Made by a program: the position numbers and the translations under genes. From the NCBI GenBank assembly GCA_018287875.1, contig JAGVVL010000017.1, positions 806,001 through 870,000 of the forward strand: DNA of 64,000 nucleotides. The letters run 5' to 3'. The number at the start of each line of letters is the position of its first letter. Within the stretch, counting starts at the first letter, position 1. The DNA is from Nigrospora sphaerica (lineage: Eukaryota > Ascomycota > Sordariomycetes > Amphisphaeriales > Apiosporaceae). The notes under the pieces are model-generated. The model saw only the letters and a program-made list of their open reading frames with translations. It searched no databases and was not told the origin of the DNA. Positions 31,656 to 43,503 of this stretch are shown here, piece by piece.

Positions 31656-32629
31656 ATGGCCGAGCCCGACATGGCCGAGGATCAGGCCGTCTCGGTGACG
31701 TTTCCGCCGCCGCCGCCCTTCTACCACGACTTCACGGCGGCAAACCTGGCGCGGCTGGCGGAGCTCCAGGCGGAGGCGGCGGCGGCGGCGGAGAGCCCGC
31801 AACCGCACGCGCAGCTGGGTGGCGTGGCCGTGCCGTCCTCGAAGCCCCGCGGGCCGCCGCCGGCGCCGCCGCCACGGCTCGAGGGCCTGCCGCCGGCGCT
31901 GCGGCGCCTGCAGCCGCCGCCCGAGCCGGCCGACGGCACGTGGCGCGTCTTCGGCGCGCTCTACCGGCTCGTCGACGAGCTGCCGAGCCTCGACGACGCC
32001 GAGGGCGTCACGCGCCTCTTCCCGCCCGCCGAGGAGCGCGACCGCGACGGCAAGGGCTTCGACCGCGCCACCATCCTCAAGCGCCTCGCTAAGAGCCTGC
32101 TGCTCAACTTTCTCGAGTTTGTCGGCATCCTGAGCCTCAACCCCGACGACGTGCGTCTTTCTCTCTTTCTCTCTTTCTGTCTCTCTCCGACTTTGCTACT
32201 TCGCTCTCCTTCGAAGAAGCCTCTCGGTGTATTCTTTCTTGGTGTCAACTGACTAACGCACGCGCGCGCTGCCCCTCCTCGCAGGCCGAGGCGAAGCTCG
32301 AGGACCTCCACTCGCTCTTTGTCAACTTCCACCACCTCATCAACGAGTACCGGCCACACCAGGCGCGCGAGTCGCTCATCAGCATGATGCAGGCGCAGCT
32401 GGACCGGACGCGGGCCGAGACCAACGCGATCCGCGACGTCAAGGAGCGCGTCGAGACCATGCTTGAGGGGCTCGGCAGCCTCAAGATCGACGCCGACGAC
32501 GACGGCGACGACGGCGCGGACGCCGACCACGGCCTCGCCGCCACGGCCCGCCGCCGCCGCCGCGAGGCCCTCGCCGTCTGGGCCCGCGAGAACGAAATCG
32601 CCCGCCTCCTCGACGAGGAATTCGCCTGA
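31656..32629 (+). CDS. MED7: Mediator complex subunit 7
   Basis: Two exons, 31656-32150 and 32285-32629, phase 0, 279 aa. The conserved N-terminal part has VTFPPPPPFYHDFTAANLAR, then PPPEPADGTWRVFGALY. The boundary region reads LAKSLLLNFLEFVGILSLNP and exon 2 continues EDLHSLFVNFHHLINEYRPHQARESLISMM, the most conserved stretch of MED7. A coiled coil (LDRTRAETNAIRDVKERVETM) and an acidic patch follow. MED7 pairs with MED21 and forms the hinge of the Mediator middle module, bridging activators and RNA polymerase II in the nucleus. Internal insertion of Ala/Pro residues at about 55-85 is lineage-specific low complexity. The second Met at residue 6 is an alternative start. Confidence 0.96.
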
Positions 32630-33394
32630 GCGCGGGGGGGGGGGTAAGAAAAGGAAGAGAGAACGGTGCTCCCGCATCTGCCTTTCCAGGACCCCCCCTC
32701 CCTTCCACCCCGGCGGGGATTGGCACTACGCTTCCAAGGTCCGGCAAGCGGGGCGCGCAAAGCTTCGTTTCTCCCTCTCTAGCGCTTTCATGGCACGCAA
32801 AGGAAGAAATACCTTGGCAAATACAGAATGCACCGTAAGAACACCTGGTCACGACTCACTCAGACGGGCTTCTAAGACGCAATGGCCAGGGCAGGGCAGG
32901 GCAGCAGACGCAACGGCCAGGACGGGAAAACCACAACCCGGGGTAGGGGGGAAAACATTCAGGATCAAGGGAGCGAGCACCGGAGACACTGGACGCACAT
33001 AGTTATCATGATACCCTTATAATTCGCTACCAAAGTAAAAAAAAAATGAGGAAAAGAAAGCCACGGCTAAAAAAAGCAAGACCCCATAGTCCTCCCAGCT
33101 TTGCCAGCTTGCCGGCCTACGTACTCCTCATCCATCGTGATATCCCCGAGGGCCTGGTTGCGTATATCGAGCGCCATCGGCATGGGGGCCTTTGTCGTGA
33201 TTTCTCGTCGTGAGTCGTGCCGACGGCGTTGGGACCATACGCCCCCCTCTTGGGCTCGAGCGGTGGGGGCTGCGGCCGTACGAGCCATACCCCCTTCCGT
33301 CGCTCTTGTGTTCGAATTGGGCGGGGGGGAAACCATCGTGCCCGCGCGGGCCCAGGCGGGGGGGGCATCGTCGTCCCTCTCCGGGTCTGGGTTT
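32630..33394. other. Convergent intergenic stretch
   Basis: Holds a G run just after the MED7 stop, a short GGCAG/GGGCA repeat near 32888-32906 and an A run at 33036-33045. Open frames here are shadows of the neighbouring gene. Presumed 3'UTRs. Confidence 0.5.
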
Positions 33395-33574
33395 TTACAT
33401 GACGGTGCAGGGGATGGGGATGCAGCAGCACTCGTAGCCGTCGCACTCGATGCACTTGGTCTTGCCGGCGCCGCCGTCGCCGCCGGGCTTGATGATGCTC
33501 TCCATGGTGGAGGCGGCGGCGCTGCCGGGGCCGTTGCGGTTGACGAGCGTCGCGTGGGAGGAGCCGCAGGCCAT
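33395..33574 (-). CDS. 59-aa Cys-cluster peptide
   Basis: From the ATG at 33574 the minus strand encodes 59 residues: MACGSSHATLVNRNGPGS, a STMESIIKPGG linker, then KCIECDGYECCCIPIPC and a short TVM end. Seven Cys sit in the last 18 residues apart from Cys3. There is no signal peptide, so it is probably cytosolic; CxxC plus CCC could bind metal (metallothionein-like) or be palmitoylated like other small CCC-tailed proteins. A leader intron (33778-33608) ends 34 bases before the start codon, and the upstream exon has no ATG, which makes this the first start in the mature mRNA. Family unknown; function not assigned. Confidence 0.7.
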   Translation of the reverse strand: MACGSSHATLVNRNGPGSAAASTMESIIKPGGDGGAGKTKCIECDGYECCCIPIPCTVM

Positions 33575-33607
33575 GGTGGTGACGTATGCGTAAGACGGGG
33601 GCGGAAA

Positions 33608-33778
33608 CTGCGCAGAGGGGGGGTCAGCGTGCCGTATCGGGGGCCCGGGGGTCGCGCAGGCGGTCGCGCGCCCTCCTCGGCGGACGACCGTGGTACGGCT
33701 CCGACGGGACGCGGCCTCGCCCGTTTTGCGTCGTGGGTCTCGGGCGGAACGGGCTGGGGCGGCCGCGTTGGCACTTAC
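33608..33778 (-). other. 5'UTR intron of the Cys-cluster peptide gene
   Basis: GTAAGT donor, CTGAC branch point and TGCGCAG acceptor on the minus strand, 171 nt. The exon before it, back to about 34020, is pyrimidine-rich and lacks any ATG. Confidence 0.7.
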
Positions 33779-35259
33779 GGGAAACAACGGTGCTGGTATG
33801 CGCGGATCCGACGGTGGGGTTTCGTGGGGGTGATGCGGTGGTGGTTGATCTTGTCAAGCGACGGCGCAAAGGAAAGAAGAGGGGGAAAGAGACAAAAGAG
33901 GTGGTTTGTGGTAGGACGCGGCAGAATTGGGGGGAGGTTCGGTTTCCTGTCGTCGTCACCTCTGGGGAAGCCCTGTTCGAGAACCGGCTTCGTGGATCCG
34001 GTTGCGGTGAGCCGGGCCCCCCCCCAGTTACCAAAACCCGATCCGCCTCACCTCCTTCCCGTTTCGCTTCTCGCGACTACGCCCCGTCCGCCGTTTGTCC
34101 CTGTTTTTTGGCCCAAGCCTTACGCTGAAACTGGACCGTTGGCCGCCAGCCGCGTGTGCGTTGGCAAATGGCCTGCCGGCTGAAAATGCACAGCCGCTCT
34201 GGTGGCTGGTGGTTGTCGTCATCGGTAAAGAGTGGGGAAGCGGTTCTCCCTTGCTCTCATTGGGCAACCTGCCCATCCCCAAACTCAGAGGCCCCCCAAC
34301 ACCACCATCACTATCACCGCTCTTCGTCGTGATAAACCGACGCCGGGGTTTTCCATCTACAATCTGCCAATGGTGTGGCTGACGTGAGAGTTCTCGTCGC
34401 CCCGGGAGGGGGTGACAATAAGTGAATACTTGTACCCACACACGCGCTTCCGTTTTCCCGGCGAGACCCGGCAGTCCCGGGTATGGCACGGAGGAAACGA
34501 ATGGGGATGGACCAGGGGACCGGCCTCCCCTGCGCAGAGTTTCCCGGGCACCACGCCGCCTTTTTCGCCGCGCTTTTGCAAGTGCGGCGTTGACCTCATG
34601 CGCCACGCACCTGCACCACACCTTTGCGGAGGGGTGGGAAGTTGGGAAAGTGTGGCAAGCAAACCCACCCCAGACGTATGTGTGCGTGCCGTGTGTATGC
34701 CGTGTGTGTGCACAACCTGACGCCTCTCCTCCCTTTCCCCTCGGTCCCGCTAGCCGGCAACCCGGCGTGCCGCGGAAAACAGACGCAAGAACAAGAAAAC
34801 GTCGCCGCGGCCGAGACCGCGCCGGGCCCTTCTTTAACTTCACCGGCGGCGCGCTCCCTCGCCACTAGCCAACTGCCGGCGAGACACGTGTTGATAAAAA
34901 CGTGCTGAAGAAAACCCGGGGGCAAGCAGAGGCGGCGTCGGCGTCGGCGTTGCCGTCGCCTCGGGAGCATCCCTGCGTAGGGGTGCGTGGGCGAGGTGTG
35001 GGATCATCTAAGATCCAACCGTGATGAATAAATATGTACGTAAAGGGCCTGCAATGCTATGTACAACGAAAACGGCAACTCGTCTCGGCATGCGCTTCAC
35101 GTAAAGCCAAGCGCCCGGGACCGTCACGCTTGCGCCATCTTCACACGTCGCCGCCACCAGCCGACCAGCTCCGCGGGACTCGGTCATTGCCGCCAATGTG
35201 GGTTGCACCCCTCTGGTACTGCGCGCCAACTGCTCCGTCGGGGGGGAGGGCTACTTAGG
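33779..35259. other. Intergenic with leader exon, no other gene seen
   Basis: The left part is the probable non-coding first exon and promoter of the Cys-cluster peptide gene. The minus-strand open frame at 34028-34843 is His/Thr/Arg-rich, driven by a GTGTGTG-like patch near 34676-34712, and is not called. Confidence 0.45.
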
Positions 35260-37560
35260 CTAACATTTTCCAGGCGGCGTCTGGCTGACGGTGCCCTGGC
35301 CCATGAAGACGCCGCGGCCGTTGGTGCCTACGTAGACCAGGCCGGGTTCGTTGCCACTGCCCGCGAGCTTGCAGCTGTCGATGGTGCCGAAGCCCTGCTC
35401 AGCCCCTTGGATGTCGGTCCACGTGGCGCCCTCGTCGGCGCTGGCGTACAGGCGCGGCCCCGCCGGCCCGTGACCGAAGGCGTAGACGTTCCACTTGCCG
35501 TCTGCGCCCACGCCGAGCGCGACCTGTGCCGTGTTCTTCAGCACCGTCGCCGCCTGCGTGAACGAGGCGCCGTAGTTTGTCGAGCGGAACAGGCCGACAT
35601 CAGTCGATACCCAGACCTCACCTGCCGTTACGGGGTGCGCCGCGATGTGCTTGATCGACTGCGCGCTGCCCAGCTTTCCGGCCGCCGAGAAGGAGGTGCC
35701 CGTGTTGGTGCTTACGTAAAAGGTCGACGCGGAGCTGCCGTAGAAGACCGTGTTATTCTTCTTGTCCGACGCCACGAACCCGCCCTTGGGCAGGCTGGAG
35801 ACCTCGCTGAAGGCGCCCTGGTTCTGCGAGCGCTGGACGCCGCTGGAGCTGCTCGACCACACCACCGTATCGCCGTCCGCCGACAATGCCACGACACCGC
35901 CGTTGAGCGACGCTTGGGCTCCGGGGTACGGGTTCCAAGTCGCGCCGCCGTCGGTGGAAAGGGCAATCTGGGGTGCGTCGTTGGCTTGACCGATGCGCAC
36001 CACCTTCTTATTGGAAGCGCCGGCGTAGTCAACACCGATGGACGTGGCCCATTTCGGATCCAACCAGATCGTCTTGGGAGGCGTGCCCAGGGAATCTTTG
36101 GTGGCAAAGGTGAAGCCACTGTCGTCACCAACAGCGGCCAACAGCTCACTACCGCCGGGAACAGAGGCAACGTCCTGAACTGAGAACTCCTCAATGCCGT
36201 CCGCGAGCGACTTGATGGTGATGTTGTGCACCGTATCCCACTTGGTCAAGTCATGGCCGCCGTAGACGGTAAGACCGGTGCTGTACAGCCAATGGTCGCT
36301 GTCGTGGGGGTCGATCTCCAGGGCCTCAATCATCCAACCCAGGTGCTTGGTGTCGTTGTCGAGGAAGCCCGGGCCAATCCACGGGGCTTTGTCGACCTAA
36401 AGAGCATTAGCCAATGTGCTGTTACTACCAGGACTACTATGTGCACATACCGACAAGCTGTAGTAGAGGTTCTGGTTGGGGTAGTTGGTCCACTCCCAGA
36501 GGCGGCTCCAAGTCGCGCCCGAGTCAGTGGATCGGAAGATCTGTGCATCGGGCCACCAGGAATTCAGACTGGCCACGACTAGGGTGCCGGGCTTCTGCGC
36601 ATCCAGAGCCAGGCCGCCGAAGCCGTAGGTCAGATCGGCACCCGACACGGGCGTGATGTCCTTCCAAGTGCCAGCGGCAATGTCGTAGCGGAACACGGCG
36701 CCCTTGGTGCCGTCGTAGGGGCCCGTCCCGTCGGCGTACGAAAGGTACAGGGCCTTCTCCGAGGTGCTGAGCTTGCACTTGTGCGGGAAGTAGCCCGCCG
36801 GCTGGCCCTTGACGGCGGACCAGGTGGCGCCGGCATCGTTGCTGACGTAGACGCTGGCCGTCTTGTCGGCCGTGCCCACGAAGATGCGCGAGGTGGCTCC
36901 GTTGACAGTAGCCGAAGTGGAGTCAAACGTGACAAAAGCCAGCCCGTGAATGTCGCTGTTGAGCCCGTTGGGGTCACTCGGGTCGGGAACGTAGGTTCCC
37001 ACGGCCGTGTAGGAGGCCACTTTGGAGAAGCTGGCACCGCCGTCGGTCGACTTCCACAGGCCGTTGCCGGATCGGGCCCCGAAGTACAAGATTTTGGGGT
37101 TGGCGGGGTCCACGGCGAGGCGCTCGCCCATGCCACGGCCAGGCATGTTGCCGCCAACCTTGAAGGGCAGCTCGGCAAAGGACCAAGTGGCACCGCGATC
37201 AGACGATCGGATAATGGTTCCGTTGTCGGGATCCCAGCTGTTGGTATACAAGCCGGCGGCGGCGTAAACCTTGTTGTCGTCCTGCGGGTCCAGGGCCAGG
37301 GCGTCGATGCCCCAGTTGTGCCACTTCTCATTGTCGGTAATGGCATCGGTCACGGGCGTCCAGGAATCGTCTGCGTTGAGGCGGTAGAGACCACCAATGT
37401 CGGTCCGGCCGTAGGCCACGCCCTTGGTCTTGGGGTGGAACACGATGCCGGGTGTAAAACCGCCACCGCCGCCGATATGGACCGACTTCCAGCTAAACGC
37501 CGCCTGGATGGGGGCGGCGCCAGCGGCTAGGAGCAGCGAAATAGGGGCAAGATACTTCAT
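35260..37560 (-). CDS. GH74 xyloglucanase (endo-beta-1,4-glucanase), secreted
   Basis: Two exons, 37560-36451 and 36396-35260 (GTATGT...CTTTAG, phase 0), 748 aa. Signal peptide at about residues 1-20 (MKYLAPISLLLAAGAAPIQA). The rest is the GH74 twin seven-bladed propeller with at least eight Asp-box motifs (for example SSDRGATW, STDGGASF, SNDAGATW, STDSGATW, STNYGASF, SADEGATW). Motifs YGRTDIGGLYRL and HNWGIDALALDP are typical of the family; the Asp of RTDIGG lies where one catalytic acid is usually placed. The enzyme cleaves xyloglucan in plant cell walls. Length fits the catalytic module alone: the chain ends PPGKC without a linker or CBM1. A TATA box lies about 100 bases upstream. Confidence 0.95.
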
Positions 37561-39129
37561 GGCCAAGGCACCAAAGGGAGGGCTCGCCGCGGCTCTAAGT
37601 TGGAGGGGATGTCACATTCGCCTCTGACCGCGCCATGGTGCTGGTCGCTATATCACGACTTTATATGCATCCGCGGTCAAGCAGGTACCCATGGTGCCGG
37701 GCGCGTGTGGAAGCGGCGGTACGGTGCAATTCCGCGTGCCTGAAGTAGATGTTCTTGGGGACCGGCGTGCGCCCTGTGCCAGCACACGCGAACAAGCGCC
37801 GGGGAATTCCTAGGAATGGCATGACGGGCTCGGGCTACGAGAAAGGCCAGGCAGGGCTCGTCCAGGTTTTCCCGCGAATGGAGAGGCCGGGTTGGCGAGC
37901 CGAGTCTGGATTGAGGCAGGCAGGCCGGAGCGAGCGCGCATGACGGAGCAAGGCACTCCGAAGCCTTCGCCGAGTACCAGACCGAACGACAGTGGGACGG
38001 GTGGGACGCGCATGGGTTTTGTTCTGTGGGCGTGGGTGCCCGGCCCGGCCAGACAGCACGTCAGCCCCGCCGTGCTTCATCGGGTCCTGCTGAGCTGCTG
38101 AGCAGCATCCCGGGCAGATGCTCGGCTGCAATTGTGCCATTGCATGGTTCGTGCTGTGTTCATGCAACTGCGGACGTGGACAGCGGCTCGGTCATCCGTA
38201 AAGGGTGTGACGATATCTTGTGAGCGGTTGCATGGCAGTGGGAGGATCTGGTGCCCGAATAGGTAGATCGATCGACCGGGAAGACAAAACCGGCAGCGTC
38301 TTCCTTCCATTCCCTTGGGGTGAACGAGAGTGGGGTGCGGATTTGCAGTAGGTACGGAGCACAGTGGAACGTACCTCCATCGTAAGAAGTATGCAGATGT
38401 AGGCGCTGTTTCCCCGTAGGAACCTGGCCGGCACTACTTACCCCGTTAGCGGCAGGCTTGCCATTAACCTGCAGCGGCCGCTAGTTCACTAACGCGCTGG
38501 GGCCCTGAATAGGTTCAGTTTCAGTCAACATGACACGAGCTAGGTAAGTAGGGTACGTATTGATTCAACTTCGCTTCCATCTCATCGGGCTTAGAAATTG
38601 TGTATTTAGTTGAACCTGAAATAGACCAATCGTTGAACGCATATTAAGCTTCCCGGGCTAAGGAGTACTTACGCTGCACTGATAGTACTTAAAAAAACCT
38701 AATAGATATGAGTAGTAGAAGGTTTCGCCTGATCCCTGTCTTGTATCGGTGGGTCGGCACTAAAATGTACAATGCCAAGGCTGTTGGGATACTTCAAGTT
38801 TTGCCCATTGTGCGGCAATCTGTGTCATCCGAGGTGTCTTCATCATGTCAATTCGGGGTCATTAGTCTCATATCGCTACGCTTCCGCCATCCGCGCCGCC
38901 GGAATCCATTGCCGAGTCCGAATCCCCCCCGACGCCCGCAGGCCACCTTTTCGTAAAACGCCTGGTATCTCGTGCCGCCGTGTTCCCAATAGCCGCAAAC
39001 GTTCGCTTGCGCCACAAATCATAAAATATCCGCCCAGCACGCTTGCCAAGACCAAGCCAATAAAGGAAATCAATCCACCCGCTGGTGTTTCCCACCTGTG
39101 CCAGCACGCCACTCGGTCGTCAAAAGTCA
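37561..39129. other. Upstream region of GH74, no gene seen
   Basis: Promoter of the minus-strand GH74 gene on the left; the right side is the 3' side of the next minus-strand gene. The stretch 38440-38760 is AT-richer. No coding region supported. Confidence 0.5.
37659..37665 (-). promoter_or_regulatory. TATA box of the GH74 gene
   Basis: TATAAAG on the minus strand, 99 bases before the start codon at 37560. Confidence 0.55.
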
Positions 39130-40113
39130 TCATGGGTGCTCATAGCCCGCGACCATCGATGCCGCCAGAACGCCCGCGCCGCGCGTTGTTCGCTTCTTGA
39201 CCTCGTTCAGGAAGCCGTCCAGCGCCCTCCTCTCCATGGGCAGCGAGCCTAGCGCGTATGCTTCCTTCGTTGGGGCCGGCCGGCCCATGGTGGCTTGGCC
39301 TTGTTTCCGGGTGACCTCGGCGGGCGCGTTCGCGTACGTATAGCCGTACCGGTTCCTCAGGATCTCGCACACCTCGATGTCCTGCTCGGCCCGCGACAGC
39401 TGGTACTCGTGCCAGGCCGCTTTCCGCTCCTCAAATTCGGCCATCCGCTGCCGCCGGAGCTCCTCGGGCGCGACGTCGGCCGTCGCCGCCGTCTCTTCGT
39501 GGCTGTGGTCGAGCGCGTTGCCCTGCCGGAGCTCCTGCCACAGCAACAGCCCCATGTCGTCACTGATGACGGGCGCGTTGAACAGCCGCCGGCACTGCCG
39601 CACGCCGACCGAAAGCTCTTCGTTCCCGATCATCTTGATCTCTCCGATGCTTTTCGTGTTTGTGATGCTGATGTGGTCCATGTGGCTCTCAAAGTGCGTC
39701 TTGGCAAAGTGGTGCAGGAAGTCCCGGCCTTCCTGCACGGCCAGGAGGTGGCGGAACTCGTTTTCCTCCTGGAGCTTCTTGAGCTCGGCGGAATTGTCGT
39801 TGGCCGCTTGTACGTGCTCCACGAGGGTGTCCGAATTGGAACTCCTCCGCCGCGCGTAGCGGGACGACAGCCTCGTGAGAACATTGCTGCGCCGGCTCTC
39901 CTCGCTTTCGTCAAGGAGCAGGGTCGTCTTCTTCCGCAGGCACGGACTGGCCGGTAGCTCTTCTACATTGTGCCGGCAGACGGACTTGGGACTCTTGCCA
40001 CTCGCCTGAGAGCATAGTGGTTGCTCTTCGATGTGCCGGTTGGCGGTGGCTGTGTCAAGATGGGAGAGGTCGCTCAAGGGAGTCCTCAGCTGGTAGCTGA
40101 TAACGGTCGGCAT
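39130..40113 (-). CDS. Hypothetical protein with charged helical region
   Basis: 327 aa from the ATG at 40113 (MPTVISYQLRTPLSDLSHLD). A Ser/Arg-rich N-terminal half (SRYARRRSSNSDTLVEHV) is followed by a helical, charged part: ELKKLQEENEFRHLLAVQEG, then FGHHFAKTHFESH-like and MAEFEERKAAWHEYQLSRAE segments and an EVCEILRNRYGYTYANAP patch. No signal peptide or membrane helix. The frame stays open 187 codons further upstream to an ATG at 40674, but that part is low in hydrophobic periodicity and looks like leader, so the later start is preferred; an N-terminal extension is possible. No family recognised. Confidence 0.65.
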   Translation of the reverse strand: MPTVISYQLRTPLSDLSHLDTATANRHIEEQPLCSQASGKSPKSVCRHNVEELPASPCLRKKTTLLLDESEESRRSNVLTRLSSRYARRRSSNSDTLVEHVQAANDNSAELKKLQEENEFRHLLAVQEGRDFLHHFAKTHFESHMDHISITNTKSIGEIKMIGNEELSVGVRQCRRLFNAPVISDDMGLLLWQELRQGNALDHSHEETAATADVAPEELRRQRMAEFEERKAAWHEYQLSRAEQDIEVCEILRNRYGYTYANAPAEVTRKQGQATMGRPAPTKEAYALGSLPMERRALDGFLNEVKKRTTRGAGVLAASMVAGYEHP

Positions 40114-43100
40114 GGCGAAAGGCCCCGTGGCAGTGAACAGCGGCGCGGTGGACTCTCTCCCTCTGAAAGGAAGTTGGGATGACGGCGGCAGTCGTGTGTC
40201 TAGGAGGTAGGATGCGGAATGGGGCGAACGAGGCGGTCCAGCAACCAGCAGGTCTTTGCGGAGGGCTTTAAAGGGTTCGGTTGAGGGCAGAGAACGGGGA
40301 TACCGCGTCCAGGGTACCAGGTAGGCTCGCGGCGACAGCTTCAGACTCCTTTGGAGTGTAATCCAAAAGCAAACCCAAAGCCAAACTGGGTTTGAGAGCA
40401 CTTTTGCTGCCCGCTCTTTCGCGGGTTGTAAGCACCTGTCCTGTGGTGGAGGGAGCAAGCCCTTGGCCTGGGAGGGTTGACTCTGTGGCTGCTCGCGTGC
40501 AGTCTCATCCGATGAGGTGGCTTTCGTGAGGCCGTCGGATGAGAGATGCAATTCTCGGCGCCAGGTGTTGATGGCAGGATGGGGAAATGCAGGAATCACG
40601 ATGAGATCAAGCACAATACGATGTGCTTCCCGTTCCATCATCTGGGACCGGGCGGAGGGGGGCCATCTCATCATTATATCCCGCCGGCACCACCTGTGCT
40701 AGCTGGGCACACCGACGACAGATTCGCGGCCAAGCCGTATGGGCTGTTTCTGGCCCGGATTACCGCACATCTGATCATTCTGGAGGTCAAGCTTCCCCGC
40801 CCTCCACACTCTGTTTGTCCGGCGCGGGTGCGGGAGGAGAGAGGGGAGGGCAGACGCTCTGAAACCCAAGGTTGGCCTGACGCACCGCATTGCCTGGAGA
40901 GTTCGAGGACGGCCAAGGAGTCTCGCGTGGAGCCACGGCGTACGTGTGTTGGCCGCCCGTCCGTCCTGAGCCACACATCAGACGGGGAGACTGGAGGGAA
41001 GACTCCATGCTGCCGCCAAGGAGTGTTCCTTTAAGCTCCTGTCAACCTTCCCGCTACGGCGCCTAGCACACCCACACCCACACCCACACTCATACCCGCA
41101 CTCTCACATAGCCACACACTCACACACACTTTGCGCCCGCACACTTTGTGCCCCCCCCCCCCCCCCCGCACACGTCCCCCGTGTGTCCTCTCGGTTCGGC
41201 TGCATTCGTCCCAAGGGCTGGGCCACAGACACCAAGGCGGACGAGGCGGGCCTCCCGGAACAGCAACAAAGCCTCGTCCACACCCGCACTCTGGACCCGG
41301 CGGCGCATGTGCCACGACCCCTGATCCCTGGCCCCCTTTTCCCCATCCGCCACCCGTTTCTCGTCCTGTCTTCGGGGCGGGGCCGCAGTCCCTTTGTCAT
41401 TTCCTCGGCCATGGCCCGTCACGGAAGTCTAAAGTTGCAGCCTCCCTCCTCATCCGTGCTCTGCGTCACCAGCCACGCCCAGTGTTGAGCTTCAACCCCT
41501 CCTTCTCCTCTTCCCCCCTTTCGGCCGTCTTGTCCTCGCCGCCTTTTTATGGCCAGGCCTACAAGGACAACGCCCTTCCACCCAGCGTCCGCCCCAAGAG
41601 CAAACAGCCGCAACAGCAGCAGCATCAACTGCGTCATCGTCTGGTGTCCACACCGGCGCGCCCTCAGGGAGGGGCATGACGAAACGCTGTGTCAACGCTG
41701 CTGTGATCAACGTCCGGACCCGTTCTTCGTTCTTCTGCCCGTGTCCCCAGATGTACCCTTTTCCGGCCACGGCCCCCCAAGAGCCATGCCGCTCGTAGTC
41801 TTATCCGTGCACCCGCATGTGCTAAACCCCCCTCCCCCTTCCCCCCAAATTTCACCCCCCAAACGTGGCATGTGGGTCCCCGCGAGACCATTTCTCACTG
41901 GCTGCCTCCCCCCCCGCGCCCATGGCTAAGAACGGCCGTTGAGCCGCACTCCCGGAGCCCGGCGTTGGCGCAGGGACCATCGCCGATCGCTCCGCTCCAC
42001 CTCTCTCAGGAGGGCCCCCAAGTCCCTCCCATGCCTGGGCCTCCGGCTTGACCCCCTCCCCGTTCGGGGGCCCGTCGGTAACGCGGTTATTGGGTGGCAG
42101 CGTGGCTTGGTGCGGCCCAGAAGCTGGCCTTGACTGGAGGATCGAGACAGGCCTGGGGCTTTCCCAGGCGTGTGAAAACACGTGCAGGCGGGGAGAGCAG
42201 ATAGAGTAAAGCCACCGCCATGTGGCTGGTGCTTGCTCGTTGGGCTGCGTCGGAAGGACACTCTGTCGGTACCGGGGCTAGAAACAGCGAGGGAAAGAGC
42301 GGCGCAGAAAACACACCAAACTCCTCCTTTCTCTGGGGTGCTTCGAGTGAGAGAGGTCTGCTCCGAGTACGCGCTGGACAGGCACTGCAGGCGGGACTGT
42401 CAGCTGCATCACGCCGCCTGCCCCCCCGAATGTTCTTTGCGTGCTGGAGCACCGGCGACGGTGTGTCGGTATCGTCTAATTGAGCCAGCCGAGTGCCCGC
42501 CCGTGCCTGGTTCCCTGCCGCAAATAGCCGCATGGCCGAGGGCGGGGCGGGGCGAGACGACCGCGTGGAAGCAACGACGGGTGCGCCTCGTGGTTCTTTT
42601 TTCCTTACTTCACATGCAAGCCCTTCCCGGACGCTGCGTGGCGACCCTGTCCAGGAATAGGCACCGTGCTTGTGTCCCTAGTGCCTCTGCAACGCTGCAT
42701 TCCATTGTCCGAGCGCGTATCGCATCTCTGTTCGCTCCAATGCCGTCCCCGCCATGGGGCAGATGTTGAAAGGCATGAAAAGTTGATGCCATGCAAGCAT
42801 TGGGTTGTTCGGGCCGAGACGACCCGCCATTCAAAAACTGTCCCGATATTCTGACCATGCTTCCATTGGGCTCTGTGGCCGTAAGGGCCTTTTTCGAGGC
42901 CAAGACACGATCCACAGCAATACAGCTGGCGATTGAACACAAAATACCAAGATTGTGCCGGCAAAATTTGACCAGAGATGCGTAATACAGAAGCAAATCG
43001 TTACGGGAGAAGTAAATGCCCGCTAGTGGTATCTTCAAAAATAGTGGAAGCATTGTCCATTCCATTGTCTTTTTTTGTTATCATTTTGTCACGGTAGAAA

Positions 43101-43503
43101 AAGACAGCAAGTGTAAACTCAACTACTGTACAATGTTCAATAATTAAATTCCGTTTTGCAGAATAGCCTGGTGTCTAGGAAAGCCAAATATGCGTGAGTT
43201 TACCAACCTGTTTTCGCTGAGGACCCCAGGATTCTCCGGGGCAGAAAATTGTGGGTTCACTATCGGATAACGGGACACGAGCAAGCGCTAAGGAGTATTT
43301 CGATCTGGTTTCAAGGCCGTAACTTCCTTGTTCCCGCAAGTGAATCAAACGGAATCGAAACGGCCTTCTCTTCTTCTCGTATACCGGACCTTAGCCCGTT
43401 AAAGAAGCCAGCACGCCGTTCCTGTAATCAAAAAGGATGAGATTTACAACACCAGGGCAGTAAATCAAATATATCTCGACTCGGCTGGGGGGACATCCTT
43501 GTC
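40114..43503. other. Intergenic with CA repeats and poly-C
   Basis: No gene supported. A CCCACA/CACACT microsatellite runs over about 41068-41130, and a 17-base C run lies at 41151-41167. Region 42980-43480 is AT-richer. Several GC-driven open frames on both strands were examined and show no family signature. The left end is the leader or promoter of the hypothetical gene. Confidence 0.45.

Noticed and set aside
34028..34843. 271-codon minus-strand frame
   Set aside because: Composition follows a GTGTG/CACAC patch and the leader of the Cys-cluster peptide gene; no domain or hydrophobic core.
40114..40674. Upstream extension of the hypothetical gene at 39130-40113
   Set aside because: Open in frame but poor in helical or hydrophobic pattern; the ATG at 40113 starts the protein-like part. 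Kept as a possibility only.
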